Shown here: in pieces, positions 8,508-17,527 of the stretch
Layout: each line of letters starts with the position of its first letter
How positions within the stretch are numbered: position 1 is the stretch's first letter
Assembly (NCBI GenBank): GCA_947495125.1
Contig: CANLXL010000014.1
Location: forward strand, 33,865 to 97,864
Direction of reading: 5' to 3'
DNA from: an uncultured Flaviramulus sp.
GTDB taxonomy: Bacteria > Bacteroidota > Bacteroidia > Flavobacteriales > Flavobacteriaceae
DNA length: 64,000 nt
Translations under genes and position numbers: made by a program
Notes under the pieces: model-generated
What the model was told of the DNA's origin: nothing
The model's database searches: none
The model's input: the letters and a program-made list of their open reading frames with translations, nothing else

Positions 8508-9542
8508 CTATAAATTAAATGTCCATGATTTTAAATTATCGTATTGCAATGTACCATTTTTTACTTGTAACGGGCTGGCAAAATTATTAGTAAACAATGC
8601 ACCGGTTCCCAAACCCTGTGGTAAATTGCTTTTTTTACCATAGGTATATTGTGCAATAGCATTAAGTCCTACATTACTTTCTAAAGCACTTGTAATCCAC
8701 CAGTCTACCTCAAGTTTTTCTGCAATATCAATCCAGAAATCACTACCCCTAAAACCGCCCACTAAACTCGGTTTTAAAATAATGTACTGTGGATTTATCA
8801 TTTGTAGCAATTCCTTCTTTTTTGTTACAGAGAAAACACCAATTAATTCTTCATCCAAAGCAATATCCAACGGGGTATTCTCACATAATTGAGCCATATC
8901 TTCAATGTGTCCCTGACGGATAGGCTGTTCTATAGAATGTAGATCGAGCTCTGATAATCGTTTTAGTTTTTCTAAAGCTTCAGAAACCACAAAAGCGCCA
9001 TTAGCATCAACACGTATTTCAATATCCTTTGAAGTGAATTCCTCACGGATGGATTTTATCAGATCTAATTCCGTTTGAAAATCAATGGCTCCAATCTTCA
9101 TTTTGATACAATCAAACCCTTTAGCGATCTTATCTTTTATCTGCCGATTCATAAATGCCTTATCCCCCATCCATATCAATCCGTTTATAGGAATTGAATC
9201 TAAGCTTTGAGTAAATTTTGAAGGAAATAATTCAAACGTACTTTCGGATGCTATCGATTTGAAAGCCATTTCCAGACCAAATTGAATACTAGGAAATTCT
9301 ATCAACGCTTCCAATAAGACGTCCATGCCTAAATATATGTTACTGCAAACCCATTTGAGCTTTTCTTCATAATCAGGTCGGTCATCTATAGATAATCCTC
9401 TAAAAAGTCCGCATTCACCAACACCTCTTTTAGCTTCGGTCTCTAAAACCAAAAACCAGGTTTCTTTGGTTTTTAGAACCCCTCGTGATGTCCCACTGGC
9501 CTGCTTAAAATTCAGAATGTACTTACGATACGTTGCCGTCAT
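8508..9542 (-). CDS. menC: o-Succinylbenzoate synthase
   Basis: 344 residues, an enolase-superfamily protein. The catalytic set is readable: the K-x-K pair in 'CIKMKIG', Asp in 'RVDANGA', Glu in 'SIEQPI', Asp in 'ALDEEL' and the second-face Lys in 'ILKPSLVGG'. MenC dehydrates SHCHC to o-succinylbenzoate in the menaquinone pathway. menA and menB lie just upstream on the same strand, which supports MenC over a dipeptide epimerase or another family member. Confidence 0.92.
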   Translation of the reverse strand: MTATYRKYILNFKQASGTSRGVLKTKETWFLVLETEAKRGVGECGLFRGLSIDDRPDYEEKLKWVCSNIYLGMDVLLEALIEFPSIQFGLEMAFKSIASESTFELFPSKFTQSLDSIPINGLIWMGDKAFMNRQIKDKIAKGFDCIKMKIGAIDFQTELDLIKSIREEFTSKDIEIRVDANGAFVVSEALEKLKRLSELDLHSIEQPIRQGHIEDMAQLCENTPLDIALDEELIGVFSVTKKKELLQMINPQYIILKPSLVGGFRGSDFWIDIAEKLEVDWWITSALESNVGLNAIAQYTYGKKSNLPQGLGTGALFTNNFASPLQVKNGTLQYDNLKSWTFNL

Positions 9543-9677
9543 AGTTGTGTCTCAGAAATGCTTAATCGACTAAACCGTCTTAATGGAAAATATAATGCAA
9601 AGGAATAAATGTCGAATGATTCTTGTAAAGTTTGGCTAATTTCTTTTAGCAACAAACAGTCTTATAAATACGCTAAG

Positions 9678-10355
9678 TTATAACTCTAAACTCTCACCAA
9701 TTTCCAACAGCATTAGGTCTTTGCCCTTTTCAAAGAATTTGCGCTTTGCTTCTTCATGGTCAATTTCAATATAACCAAAAGTATCGAAATGATACCCCAG
9801 AACCTTTTCACATTCTACAAAATCGCTTGCCAAAATAGCATCATCAACGCCCATGGTAAAATTGTCACCAATAGGTAAAATAGCGAGATCCAATTTGGTT
9901 TGCAATGGAATCAATTTCATATCGAAGGTTAGCGCCGTATCACCGGCAATATAAACGTTTTTGTGTTCGCCTTCAATGATAAATCCGCCAGGCTGGCCGC
10001 CATAGCTTCCATCGGGAAACGACGAGGTGTGAATCGCATTTACATATTTTATAGTCCCAAACTCAAAATCCCATTGACCACCATGATTCATAGGATGCCC
10101 TTCAAAACCAAGGTTTCCATAATACGTTACAATTTCATAATTCGAAATAATTACAGCACCCGTCCGTTTTGCAATAGCCTCAACATCCAAGATATGATCT
10201 TGATGGGCGTGCGTAACCAATATATAATCAGCCTTAAGGGTTTCAATATCAATACCTGCAGCCTTGGGGTTTCCTGAAATGAAGGGGTCTACAAGAATAT
10301 TCGTGTCTCCTATTTGTAACCCCAAACTAGCATGACCATAAAATGTGATTTTCAT
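9678..10355 (-). CDS. UPF0173 metal-dependent hydrolase (metallo-beta-lactamase fold)
   Basis: 225 residues, the size of UPF0173 proteins. The N-terminus 'KITFYGHASLGLQIGDTNIL' and 'VDPFISGNP', the metal motif 'VTHAHQDHILD', 'NAIHTSSFPDG' and 'YIAGDTALTFDM' identify the family. The substrate is not known for the family. It sits between menA (44 nt) and menC (135 nt); such hydrolases are often found among core genes, so a role in quinone metabolism should not be assumed. Confidence 0.9.
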   Translation of the reverse strand: MKITFYGHASLGLQIGDTNILVDPFISGNPKAAGIDIETLKADYILVTHAHQDHILDVEAIAKRTGAVIISNYEIVTYYGNLGFEGHPMNHGGQWDFEFGTIKYVNAIHTSSFPDGSYGGQPGGFIIEGEHKNVYIAGDTALTFDMKLIPLQTKLDLAILPIGDNFTMGVDDAILASDFVECEKVLGYHFDTFGYIEIDHEEAKRKFFEKGKDLMLLEIGESLEL

Positions 10356-10399
10356 TTTTTTTAAAATTGAATTTATTCAACAGAAAAATACAAAAAATT

Positions 10400-11302
10400 C
10401 TATAACAAATGTCCTACCCCCATAAGGATTGCTAAAAGTACTGTGGTTAAGGCTAATTTTTTTAATTCCGGATCTAACTGTTCAGACTCCGTATTTTTAT
10501 TAACTCTAGACAAGTGCAAACCCAATGGTATATAGGTAATCGTATATATCAAATTGTAAGGTGATGTATAATAGAGCACACCAAATAGCGCAGATAAAAC
10601 GATAGCTAAGCCTATTAGGACATTATGATATATTTTGGCATTGCCTTTTCCCAATCTCACTGCTAAGGTTATTTTATCTGATTTCGCGTCTGATAAGATA
10701 TCCCGCATATTATTCAAGTTGAGCACACCTGCGCTTAATAACCCTATAGTAAAAGCCGGTAAGAATACAACGTGATCAATTGTTTTTGCATAAAGGACAT
10801 AACAGCCCGCTACACTTATTAAACCAAAAAAAACAAATACGAAGACATCCCCTAAACCGCGATAGCCATAAGCATTATTACCCATCGTGTAGCGCAGAGC
10901 CGCAACAACGCATACAATACCCAAGAAAAAGAAAAGCAAGGTCAATAAAAAATGTCGCACTCCAAATGCAGAGAATATGAGTAGAAATGCTAAAGCTATC
11001 GAAATTAAAATATTAATACGAATCGCATTGAACATCTCTTCAGGTAAAATACTCCCGCTTTGTATCGCTCTTTCGGGACCAATTCTATCGTTATTATCGG
11101 TGCCTTTAACGCCATCACCATAATCATTGGCGAGGTTAGAAAGAATCTGCAAACTTAAGGTTGTCAAAATGGCCAGAACAAATATTTTCCATTGAAAGCA
11201 GCCATTGTATTCTGCTAAAAATGAGGCTAAAATAATCCCGGAAACGGATAAAGGCAAGGTGCGTAAACGCATGGTGGAAATCCAAAGAGATACTTTTTTC
11301 AT
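10400..11302 (-). CDS. menA: 1,4-Dihydroxy-2-naphthoate polyprenyltransferase
   Basis: 300 residues with about eight or nine membrane segments. The first Asp-rich prenyl-diphosphate site of the UbiA family appears as 'NDYGDGVKGTDNNDRIGPER', the form typical of MenA, and the second as 'NNMRDILSDAKSDKITLA'. MenA attaches the isoprenoid tail to DHNA at the membrane. It lies 91 nt after menB and shares the minus-strand cluster with menC. Confidence 0.95.
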   Translation of the reverse strand: MKKVSLWISTMRLRTLPLSVSGIILASFLAEYNGCFQWKIFVLAILTTLSLQILSNLANDYGDGVKGTDNNDRIGPERAIQSGSILPEEMFNAIRINILISIALAFLLIFSAFGVRHFLLTLLFFFLGIVCVVAALRYTMGNNAYGYRGLGDVFVFVFFGLISVAGCYVLYAKTIDHVVFLPAFTIGLLSAGVLNLNNMRDILSDAKSDKITLAVRLGKGNAKIYHNVLIGLAIVLSALFGVLYYTSPYNLIYTITYIPLGLHLSRVNKNTESEQLDPELKKLALTTVLLAILMGVGHLL

Positions 11303-11393
11303 GTACGGATTTTTAAGGACTTTTGAATTGTCACATATAACATCTATATATTATTTTCAATAACTATTAAAATCATTAGCAATAGATGCTTCA

Positions 11394-12233
11394 TCAAGGA
11401 ATCCATTTTTTATCAAAGTTAGGCTTACGTTTTTCAAGAAATGCATTTCTACCTTCAACAGCTTCATCGGTCATATAAGCCAAACGCGTTGCTTCTCCTG
11501 CAAAAACCTGTTGCCCTACCATACCATCATCGGTTAAATTCATGGCGAACTTAAGCATTTTAATAGAGGTGGGAGATTTTTCTAATATCTCCTGAGCCCA
11601 TTGATAAGCTGTAGCTTCTAATTTATCATGAGGAATAACCGCATTGACCATACCCATTTCAAAAGCTTCCTGAGCGGAATAATTTCGTCCTAAAAAGAAT
11701 ATTTCCCGCGCTCTTTTTTGTCCTACCATTTTTGCTAAATAAGCCGACCCATAACCGCCGTCAAAACTTGTCACATCGGCATCCGTCTGCTTGAATATGG
11801 CATGTTCTTTACTCGCTAAAGTTAAATCACATACCACATGTAAACTATGTCCGCCTCCAACAGCCCAACCCGGTACCACGGCAATAACCGCTTTTGGCAT
11901 AAAGCGAATAAGCCGCTGTACTTCTAAAATATTTAAGCGATGATACCCATCTTCTCCAACATAACCCTGATGTCCTCGAGCTTTTTGGTCACCCCCGGAG
12001 CAAAAACTCCAAATACCATCTTTTGTTGATGGTCCTTCAGCTGATAATAACACCACACCAATATTTACATCTTCATTAGCATCATAGAAGGCATCATATA
12101 ATTCGCTGGTAGTTTTTGGTCTGAATGCATTTCGTACGTTTGGTCTATTAAACGCTATTCTTGCAACACCGTTGCATTTTTTATAAGTAATGTCTTGATA
12201 TTCTTTAGCAGTTACCCAATTAACTTGCTCCAT
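11394..12233 (-). CDS. menB: 1,4-Dihydroxy-2-naphthoyl-CoA synthase
   Basis: 279 residues from the ATG at 12233; a TTG six codons upstream is less likely. Crotonase-fold motifs are 'SFCSGGDQKARG', 'VPGWAVGGGHSLHVVCDL' (oxyanion hole) and 'SFDGGYGSAYLAKMVGQKRA'. The active-site segment reads 'FKQTDADVTSFDGG' with an Asp where E. coli MenB has a Gly. As I recall, this Asp marks the type II enzymes, which use their own carboxylate instead of bicarbonate. MenB closes the naphthoquinone ring. Confidence 0.94.
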   Translation of the reverse strand: MEQVNWVTAKEYQDITYKKCNGVARIAFNRPNVRNAFRPKTTSELYDAFYDANEDVNIGVVLLSAEGPSTKDGIWSFCSGGDQKARGHQGYVGEDGYHRLNILEVQRLIRFMPKAVIAVVPGWAVGGGHSLHVVCDLTLASKEHAIFKQTDADVTSFDGGYGSAYLAKMVGQKRAREIFFLGRNYSAQEAFEMGMVNAVIPHDKLEATAYQWAQEILEKSPTSIKMLKFAMNLTDDGMVGQQVFAGEATRLAYMTDEAVEGRNAFLEKRKPNFDKKWIP

Positions 12234-12287
12234 TTTCTTTATTTTAGTCAAAAATAAATTTTATTTCATTAATATGCTTACTTCATC

Positions 12288-13406
12288 ATGAAAAATACAT
12301 TGTCGTTAATCATTTTATTTTTGCTTTCGCTGTTCTCTAATTCTCAAACTCGTGAATTTGAAACCATTATTGATCTTAATGCCACGGAAGTTATCAGTCA
12401 GGGCAAAACAGGAACCTGTTGGAGTTTTTCAACATCGTCTTTTCTGGAAAGTGAAATTATGCGCCTTACGGGCAAGACCATTGATCTATCTGAAATGTAT
12501 AATGTACGTCATACTTACCCTAAAAAAGCATGGAACTATGTGATGCGTCAGGGCAAAGCACAGTTCGGCGAAGGAGGTTTAGCACACGACGTTATAAACA
12601 GCGTATCAGATTTTGGATTGGTTCCAAATCAAGTATATACAGGGCTCAACAACGGTCAAAACCAACATAATCATTCAAAAATGATAGAGGCTTTGAAGCA
12701 TACGTTAAATACCTATATTAAGAATCCAAAAAACTATGCATCCAACTGGGAAACTGAAGTAGAAAACATTTTGGACACTTATTTAGGTCAGGATATATCT
12801 ACATTTAACTACAACGGCGTAACCTATACTCCGAAGTCATTTTTAGAGATGACCAAAATAAATCCTAAGGATTATATAACCATCACGTCGTTTACACATA
12901 AACCATATTACACTAATTTTATTCTGAATATTCCTGATAACTTTTCAAATGGTCTATTTTTTAATGTCCCATTGAATGATATGGTAGACATTGTAAACCA
13001 CGCCTTGAAAGAAGGATTTACCGTTGAACTGGATTGTGATGTCAGTGAGAAAACATTTTCATCAAAATATGGAATAGCTATTATACCGGAAGATAACAAC
13101 AAAACACTTAAGGCTTTAACATCTGTTGTTACGGAAAAAGTAATTACACCCGAGTTCAGACAGCAAGAGTTTGAAAATTATAATACCACCGATGACCATT
13201 TAATGCACATTACCGGGATGCTTCAAGATCAAAACGGAACGTCATATTATATGGTAAAAAACTCTTGGGGGGAAAATTCAGAACGGGTAAGTAACGGAGG
13301 CTATATTTATATGAGTGTGCCCTATTTTAGATTAAAAACCATATCAATTATGGTGCATAAAGATGCGCTAACGAAAAAAGTGAATAAAAAACTTAAATCG
13401 ATGTAA
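12288..13406 (+). CDS. Secreted papain-like cysteine peptidase (C1 / aminopeptidase C-like)
   Basis: 372 residues with a signal peptide ending near 'SNSQTRE'. The papain catalytic elements are in order: 'QGKTGTCWSFSTSSFLE' (oxyanion Gln and nucleophile Cys), 'DDHLMHITGM' (His) and 'MVKNSWGE' (Asn). The spacing and flanking sequences resemble the bleomycin hydrolase/PepC branch. Because of the signal peptide it would act in the periplasm or outside the cell rather than in the cytoplasm like classical PepC. It is divergent from menB and stands alone, ending before the terminator at 13464-13490. Confidence 0.85.
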   Translation: MKNTLSLIILFLLSLFSNSQTREFETIIDLNATEVISQGKTGTCWSFSTSSFLESEIMRLTGKTIDLSEMYNVRHTYPKKAWNYVMRQGKAQFGEGGLAHDVINSVSDFGLVPNQVYTGLNNGQNQHNHSKMIEALKHTLNTYIKNPKNYASNWETEVENILDTYLGQDISTFNYNGVTYTPKSFLEMTKINPKDYITITSFTHKPYYTNFILNIPDNFSNGLFFNVPLNDMVDIVNHALKEGFTVELDCDVSEKTFSSKYGIAIIPEDNNKTLKALTSVVTEKVITPEFRQQEFENYNTTDDHLMHITGMLQDQNGTSYYMVKNSWGENSERVSNGGYIYMSVPYFRLKTISIMVHKDALTKKVNKKLKSM

Positions 13407-13463
13407 ACGGCATAATTATTGTAAGTAAGAAAAAGCTACTCCATTAAATTATAATGGATTTAA

Positions 13464-13490
13464 AAAATAAGTACTAGTACCTATTTTTTT
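13464..13490 (+). terminator. Predicted rho-independent terminator
   Basis: AAATA(A)GTAC-TA-GTAC(C)TATTT, a self-complementary stem with one A/C mismatch, followed by a T run. It lies about 60 nt after the C1 peptidase stop codon. Confidence 0.55.
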
Positions 13491-13597
13491 GTAGTAAAAT
13501 TTTTAATAAATTTGCATTAATAATTAATTAAACTGACACAGCTTTGCATTTAACCGTATTTTATTGTATCTTGTCGGAGTTTTAAATCCCAAAATCT

Positions 13598-13774
13598 ATG
13601 TTATTTACAATTACTATTTCTCTCACGGTATTAGTAATTATTAATTTACTTCTACTGAAATTCAGTTGTAACCAAACAACTAAGAGAAACAAGGTTGACA
13701 AAAAACCTGTAGTATTCACTCCACAAATCACCATTTTACAGGATGATGAGAGACTTGCTCCAACAGGGAGTTAG
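13598..13774 (+). CDS. Small 58-aa single-pass membrane protein ending in LAPTGS
   Basis: The open frame ATG 13598 to TAG 13774 encodes a strongly hydrophobic N-terminus ('MLFTITISLTVLVIINLLLL', a signal anchor), a short basic stretch ('TTKRNKVDKKP') and the tail 'DDERLAPTGS'. From memory, small proteins with this plan and a C-terminal LAPTGS are common in Flavobacteriaceae and unnamed. An AT-rich leader of about 100 nt precedes it. The last 47 bp overlap the 3' end of ung on the other strand. Function unknown; an alternative is a chance frame, but the membrane-anchor composition argues against that. Confidence 0.6.
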   Translation: MLFTITISLTVLVIINLLLLKFSCNQTTKRNKVDKKPVVFTPQITILQDDERLAPTGS

Positions 13775-14393
13775 TTTTACTGAAGTGTTTATTACCAAAC
13801 CAATACCCTCTATTAGCACTTAACGGAGATGGATGGCCTGTGCTTAAAATATAGTGTTTATTCTTATCTATGAGTTTAGCTTTCTGCTTAGCAAATCCAC
13901 CCCAAAGTAAAAAAACAACCTGCTCCTTTTTATCATTTATGATTTTAATTATTGAATCCGTAAATAATTCCCAACCCTTTTTTTGGTGACTTCCAGCCTG
14001 ATGTGACCTAACCGTTAGCGTAGCATTTAAAAGTAAAACCCCTTGATTTGCCCATCGTAATAGGTTTCCACTTTTTGGGTAAGGAATACCCAAATCTGTT
14101 TCAATTTCTTTAAAGATGTTAATTAGCGAGGGGGGATGCGGAATATTATCATTGACCGAAAAGCACAATCCGTTGGCTTGCCCCTTACCATGGTATGGGT
14201 CCTGGCCTATTATCACAACTTTTACATCACTAAAATGACAATGATTAAACGCGTTAAAGATTTGATTTCCCGGTGGAAAACAGATATGACTTCTATATTC
14301 CTCTTTAACAAAGCCAACCAAATTAGCGAAATAAGGTTTGGTAAATTCTTCTTGCAAATACGGTTTCCAACTATCGTGTATGTCTACATTCAT
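13728..14393 (-). CDS. ung: Uracil-DNA glycosylase, family 1
   Basis: 221 residues, the usual length. The catalytic water-activating motif 'VVIIGQDPYHGKGQANGLCF' (Asp), the uracil pocket 'LLNATLTVRSHQAGSHQ', 'VVFLLWGGFAKQKA' and the DNA-intercalating 'STGHPSPLSANRGYWFGNKH' (His of the HPSPLS motif) are all present. It removes uracil from DNA to start base excision repair. Its 3' end overlaps the small gene on the plus strand. Confidence 0.97.
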   Translation of the reverse strand: MNVDIHDSWKPYLQEEFTKPYFANLVGFVKEEYRSHICFPPGNQIFNAFNHCHFSDVKVVIIGQDPYHGKGQANGLCFSVNDNIPHPPSLINIFKEIETDLGIPYPKSGNLLRWANQGVLLLNATLTVRSHQAGSHQKKGWELFTDSIIKIINDKKEQVVFLLWGGFAKQKAKLIDKNKHYILSTGHPSPLSANRGYWFGNKHFSKTNSLLEQVSHHPVKW

Positions 14394-14455
14394 TTTTAAA
14401 AATCTAAAATCAAACTAAAATAATACTATCTTTATTCTAAATAAAATATTAAAGA

Positions 14456-15952
14456 TTGAAAAAACTAAAATTCCCAACCGCACAAACCATTCTATTAATT
14501 ATTTCCGGCCTGGTAGCCCTTTTAACCTGGATTGTTCCTTCAGGTAAATATGATTCTTTAGCTTATAATAAAACGGAAAATACGTTTACTAAAACGCATT
14601 TAAATACTACACAAACCTTAGAAGCCACTCAGGAAACTTTAACCGATCTGAACATCAAAATACCTCTGAAAAAATTCACTGGTGGCGATATTTGGAAGCC
14701 TATTAGCATTCCTAACACTTACCAAAAAGTAGACGCAAATCCGCAAGGTATAGTTGCGTTAATCAAATCACCAGTAAAGGGTATTATCGCTGCAGCAGAT
14801 ATCATTTTCCTTGTGTTAATTATTGGTGGACTTATTGGTATTATGAATTATACCAGTGCTTTCGATGCCGGAATTTCATGGCTGGCCAAAACTTTAAAGG
14901 GCAGGGAGTTTATTTTAATTATTATTGTTACTATATTAGTTGCTGCTGGTGGCACCACCTTTGGATTAGCAGAAGAAACCATTGCCTTCTACCCTATTTT
15001 AATACCTATTTTTTTAGCCGCCAAATACGATGCCATAGTAGCCCTAGCCTGTATTTACATAGGAACATCCATAGGCACCATGTGCTCTACCGTTAACCCC
15101 TTTAGCGTTATTATAGCCTCTGATGCGGCTGGTATAAATTGGACTACAGGTTTAGCAGAACGATTCGTAATGCTGTTTTTAGGGCTTATCATCTGTTTGT
15201 TGTATATCATCAGATATGCACAACGGGTAAAAAAAGACCCGAGTAAATCTATAATTTTTGATCAAAAAGAAGACATTGAACAGTTATTTGGTAATACTAC
15301 AGATTCTGCTATTGAACTCACTAACAGACTTCGACTCATCCTTTTCATTTTTGCCATGTGTTTTGTGATCATGATTATTGGAGTCTCCCAATTGGATTGG
15401 TGGTTTATTGAAATGACTTCGGTTTTTTTGGTTGGGGCGATTGTTATCGGACTTATTGCCAGAATTAAAGAGTACGCCTTTGTCGATACTTTTGTAAAAG
15501 GTGCCGGTGAATTACTTGGTGTTGCCATTATAATTGGAATTGCGCGTGGGGTAACTGTGCTTATGGATGACGGGCAAATAAGTGATACGCTATTGTATTA
15601 TGCCAGTAATGTTACCAACGGAATGCATAAAGGTTTATTTGTAAATGTGATGCTATATATTTACGCTGGATTATCCTTCTTTATTCCGTCCTCATCCGGA
15701 ATGGCTGTTTTAACCATGCCTATTATGTCACCACTAGCTGATGGTGTTGGCATTGGCAGAGAAATGGTTGTAAATACTTACCAATATGGCATGGGATTGT
15801 TCGCCTTTATTAACCCAACCGGATTAATATTAGCATCATTAGCGATCGTAAAAGTAGGCTATGATAAATGGTTGAAATTTGTAATGCCTCTGGTTATAAT
15901 TCTGACCTTATTTACAATGCTCTTTTTAACGATAACGGTTTATCTACCTTAG
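14456..15952 (+). CDS. YfcC family membrane transporter (C4-dicarboxylate/arginine-ornithine type)
   Basis: 498 residues with about twelve hydrophobic segments and a TTG start (TTGAAAAAACTA), no in-frame ATG being near. Features of the YfcC/DcuC-like family are 'TWIVPSGKYD' near the N-terminus, 'GGTTFGLAEETIAFYPILIP' and 'FFIPSSSGMAVLTMPIMSP'. A soluble insertion of about 60 residues after the first segment is normal in this family. It is a secondary transporter in the inner membrane; members are variously annotated for dicarboxylates or basic amino acids, so the substrate is open. Confidence 0.82.
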   Translation: MKKLKFPTAQTILLIISGLVALLTWIVPSGKYDSLAYNKTENTFTKTHLNTTQTLEATQETLTDLNIKIPLKKFTGGDIWKPISIPNTYQKVDANPQGIVALIKSPVKGIIAAADIIFLVLIIGGLIGIMNYTSAFDAGISWLAKTLKGREFILIIIVTILVAAGGTTFGLAEETIAFYPILIPIFLAAKYDAIVALACIYIGTSIGTMCSTVNPFSVIIASDAAGINWTTGLAERFVMLFLGLIICLLYIIRYAQRVKKDPSKSIIFDQKEDIEQLFGNTTDSAIELTNRLRLILFIFAMCFVIMIIGVSQLDWWFIEMTSVFLVGAIVIGLIARIKEYAFVDTFVKGAGELLGVAIIIGIARGVTVLMDDGQISDTLLYYASNVTNGMHKGLFVNVMLYIYAGLSFFIPSSSGMAVLTMPIMSPLADGVGIGREMVVNTYQYGMGLFAFINPTGLILASLAIVKVGYDKWLKFVMPLVIILTLFTMLFLTITVYLP

Positions 15953-16957
15953 TTAATTGAGAATTTTAACCAATAACTCCTTAAGTAAGTCTCCCTGCGG
16001 GACCGCATTAGAATCCACCCCTTTACTTTTAACATCAAACGTTCTCAAAACAGCAACAACGCTACTAACTTTTCGCATGGGATAATATTTCGCTGCTAGA
16101 ATATATTCGTTAACAAAATAGGGGTTAATTCTTAAGGCCGAAGCCACATTTCGTGGAGACTTATCCGTTAAGCCATGAAAATGAAGTAACTGAGAAAAAA
16201 AATTAAACAACAAAGAAACCGTCACCACCATAGGGTTATCCTTGGGGTTTTCAGCAAAATAATGAGCTATTTGATGGGCCTTAACCGCATTTTTTTCACC
16301 GATCGCTTTGCGTAATTCGAAATTATTATAGTCTTTACTAATTCCGATATTTTCTTCTATGACTACTGGGGTAATCTGACTGCCTTCGGGTAATATAATT
16401 TGTAATTTTTCCAGTTCATTATTAATCTTGCTCAAATCGGTTCCTAAAAACTCCACCAACATTTGAGCCGCCTTTGGAGAGATTGTGTACTTTTTAGGAG
16501 CTAAGACACGACGGATCCAATCGGCCACCTGGTTTTCGTATAATTTTTTACTTTCATATACAACACCCGTTTTTTTAGCAGCTTTATAAAGCGCTTTTCG
16601 TTTATCAATTTTTTTATATTTATAATTGACCACCAAAACTGTTGTTGATTGCGGGTTTTCGACGTATGAAACCAATTTTTCAATGGTTCGCGATAAATCC
16701 TGAGCTTCTTTTACAATAACGACCTGATATTCAGCCATCATAGGATAACGCTTAGCATTGCTAACAATGTCTTCAATAGATACATCTCTACCATAAAGTA
16801 TCATTTGATTAAAACCTCTCTCGCCTTCACTTAAAACATTGTCTTCGATAAAATCGGAAATCTTATCTATATAATAGGGCTCTTCTCCCATTAAAAAATA
16901 AATGGGCTTTAGATTTCTATTCTTAATATCTGTAACTAATTGTTTTACTTCGTCCAA
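15953..16957 (-). CDS. holA: DNA polymerase III subunit delta
   Basis: 334 residues, the expected length. The N-terminus 'PIYFLMGEEPYYIDKISDFI' and 'RRYPMMAEYQVVIVKEAQ'-like segment (here 'AKRYPMMAEYQVVIVKEAQ') match HolA, followed by 'AQMLVEFLGTDLSKINNELE' of the central AAA-like lid and a helical collar domain. Delta opens the beta clamp (dnaN at 48.1 kb) during loading. It stops right next to the YfcC-type gene stop, the two being convergent with no space for a separate terminator. Confidence 0.93.
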   Translation of the reverse strand: MDEVKQLVTDIKNRNLKPIYFLMGEEPYYIDKISDFIEDNVLSEGERGFNQMILYGRDVSIEDIVSNAKRYPMMAEYQVVIVKEAQDLSRTIEKLVSYVENPQSTTVLVVNYKYKKIDKRKALYKAAKKTGVVYESKKLYENQVADWIRRVLAPKKYTISPKAAQMLVEFLGTDLSKINNELEKLQIILPEGSQITPVVIEENIGISKDYNNFELRKAIGEKNAVKAHQIAHYFAENPKDNPMVVTVSLLFNFFSQLLHFHGLTDKSPRNVASALRINPYFVNEYILAAKYYPMRKVSSVVAVLRTFDVKSKGVDSNAVPQGDLLKELLVKILN

Positions 16958-17032
16958 AATCTATACACTTTGAAATTACAAGCATTAAATACCTCACTCG
17001 AATACATTGTTTTCGTATTTGGTATTTGGAGC

Positions 17033-17063
17033 TTGTAATATTTATTATAGTAGCTTAACTTTG
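17033..17063 (+). promoter_or_regulatory. Predicted promoter of the HsdR-N-like/GT2 pair (TTG-N20-TAACTTTG)
   Basis: TTG at 17033-17035 is followed after 20 nt by a perfect Bacteroidota -7 box TAACTTTG at 17056-17063. The TTG start codon of the downstream gene is 20 nt further, giving a short leader. Confidence 0.6.
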
Positions 17064-17083
17064 GAAAACCAAAAGCATAAGCA

Positions 17084-17527
17084 TTGCAAGTACTTAATTT
17101 TCCAAAGTTTTCGTTTCGTTTCAAAAGTAGCGAAAATAAAATTTCTATTTTCGATACCATCCGTAAAAAATTTGTGGTTCTGCAACCCGAAGAATGGGTG
17201 AGACAACATTGTGTTCAGTATTTAATTCAGATAAAGGGCTATCCGGAATCGCTCATAAATGTGGAAAAAGAATTGACCTTGAATACATTGAAAAAACGCT
17301 ATGATATTGTTATATTTAACTCCGACGGAAGCATTCATCTCATTGTAGAATGCAAAGCGCCCAAAATTACTATTGATCAAAAAACATTCGATCAAATTGC
17401 TCAATACAATTTAACTTTAAAAGCTTCTTTTTTAATGGTCACTAATGGTTTAAATCACTATTATTGTCAGATGGATTTTAAAAATGAACGGTATCAGTTT
17501 TTAAATGATATTCCTAATTATAATTAA
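17084..17527 (+). CDS. Stand-alone type I restriction HsdR N-terminal-domain-like protein
   Basis: 147 residues from a TTG start at 17084; there is no upstream ATG in frame and the alignment-like N-terminus 'LNFPKFSFRFKS' supports it. 'PEEWVRQHCVQYLI', 'KKRYDIVIFNSDGSIHLIVE' and 'ECKAPKITIDQKTFDQIAQY' form a PD-(D/E)XK nuclease-like core (Asp, then Glu-x-Lys, then Gln) as in the HSDR_N_2 family. No helicase, HsdM or HsdS is nearby, so it is not a restriction system. It overlaps the following glycosyltransferase by one base (TAATG), so the two are co-translated. Function unknown. Confidence 0.8.
   Translation: MQVLNFPKFSFRFKSSENKISIFDTIRKKFVVLQPEEWVRQHCVQYLIQIKGYPESLINVEKELTLNTLKKRYDIVIFNSDGSIHLIVECKAPKITIDQKTFDQIAQYNLTLKASFLMVTNGLNHYYCQMDFKNERYQFLNDIPNYN

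Noticed and set aside
17084..17527. Type I restriction system
   Set aside because: Only the HsdR N-terminal-like domain is present; no helicase, methylase or specificity subunit lies nearby.
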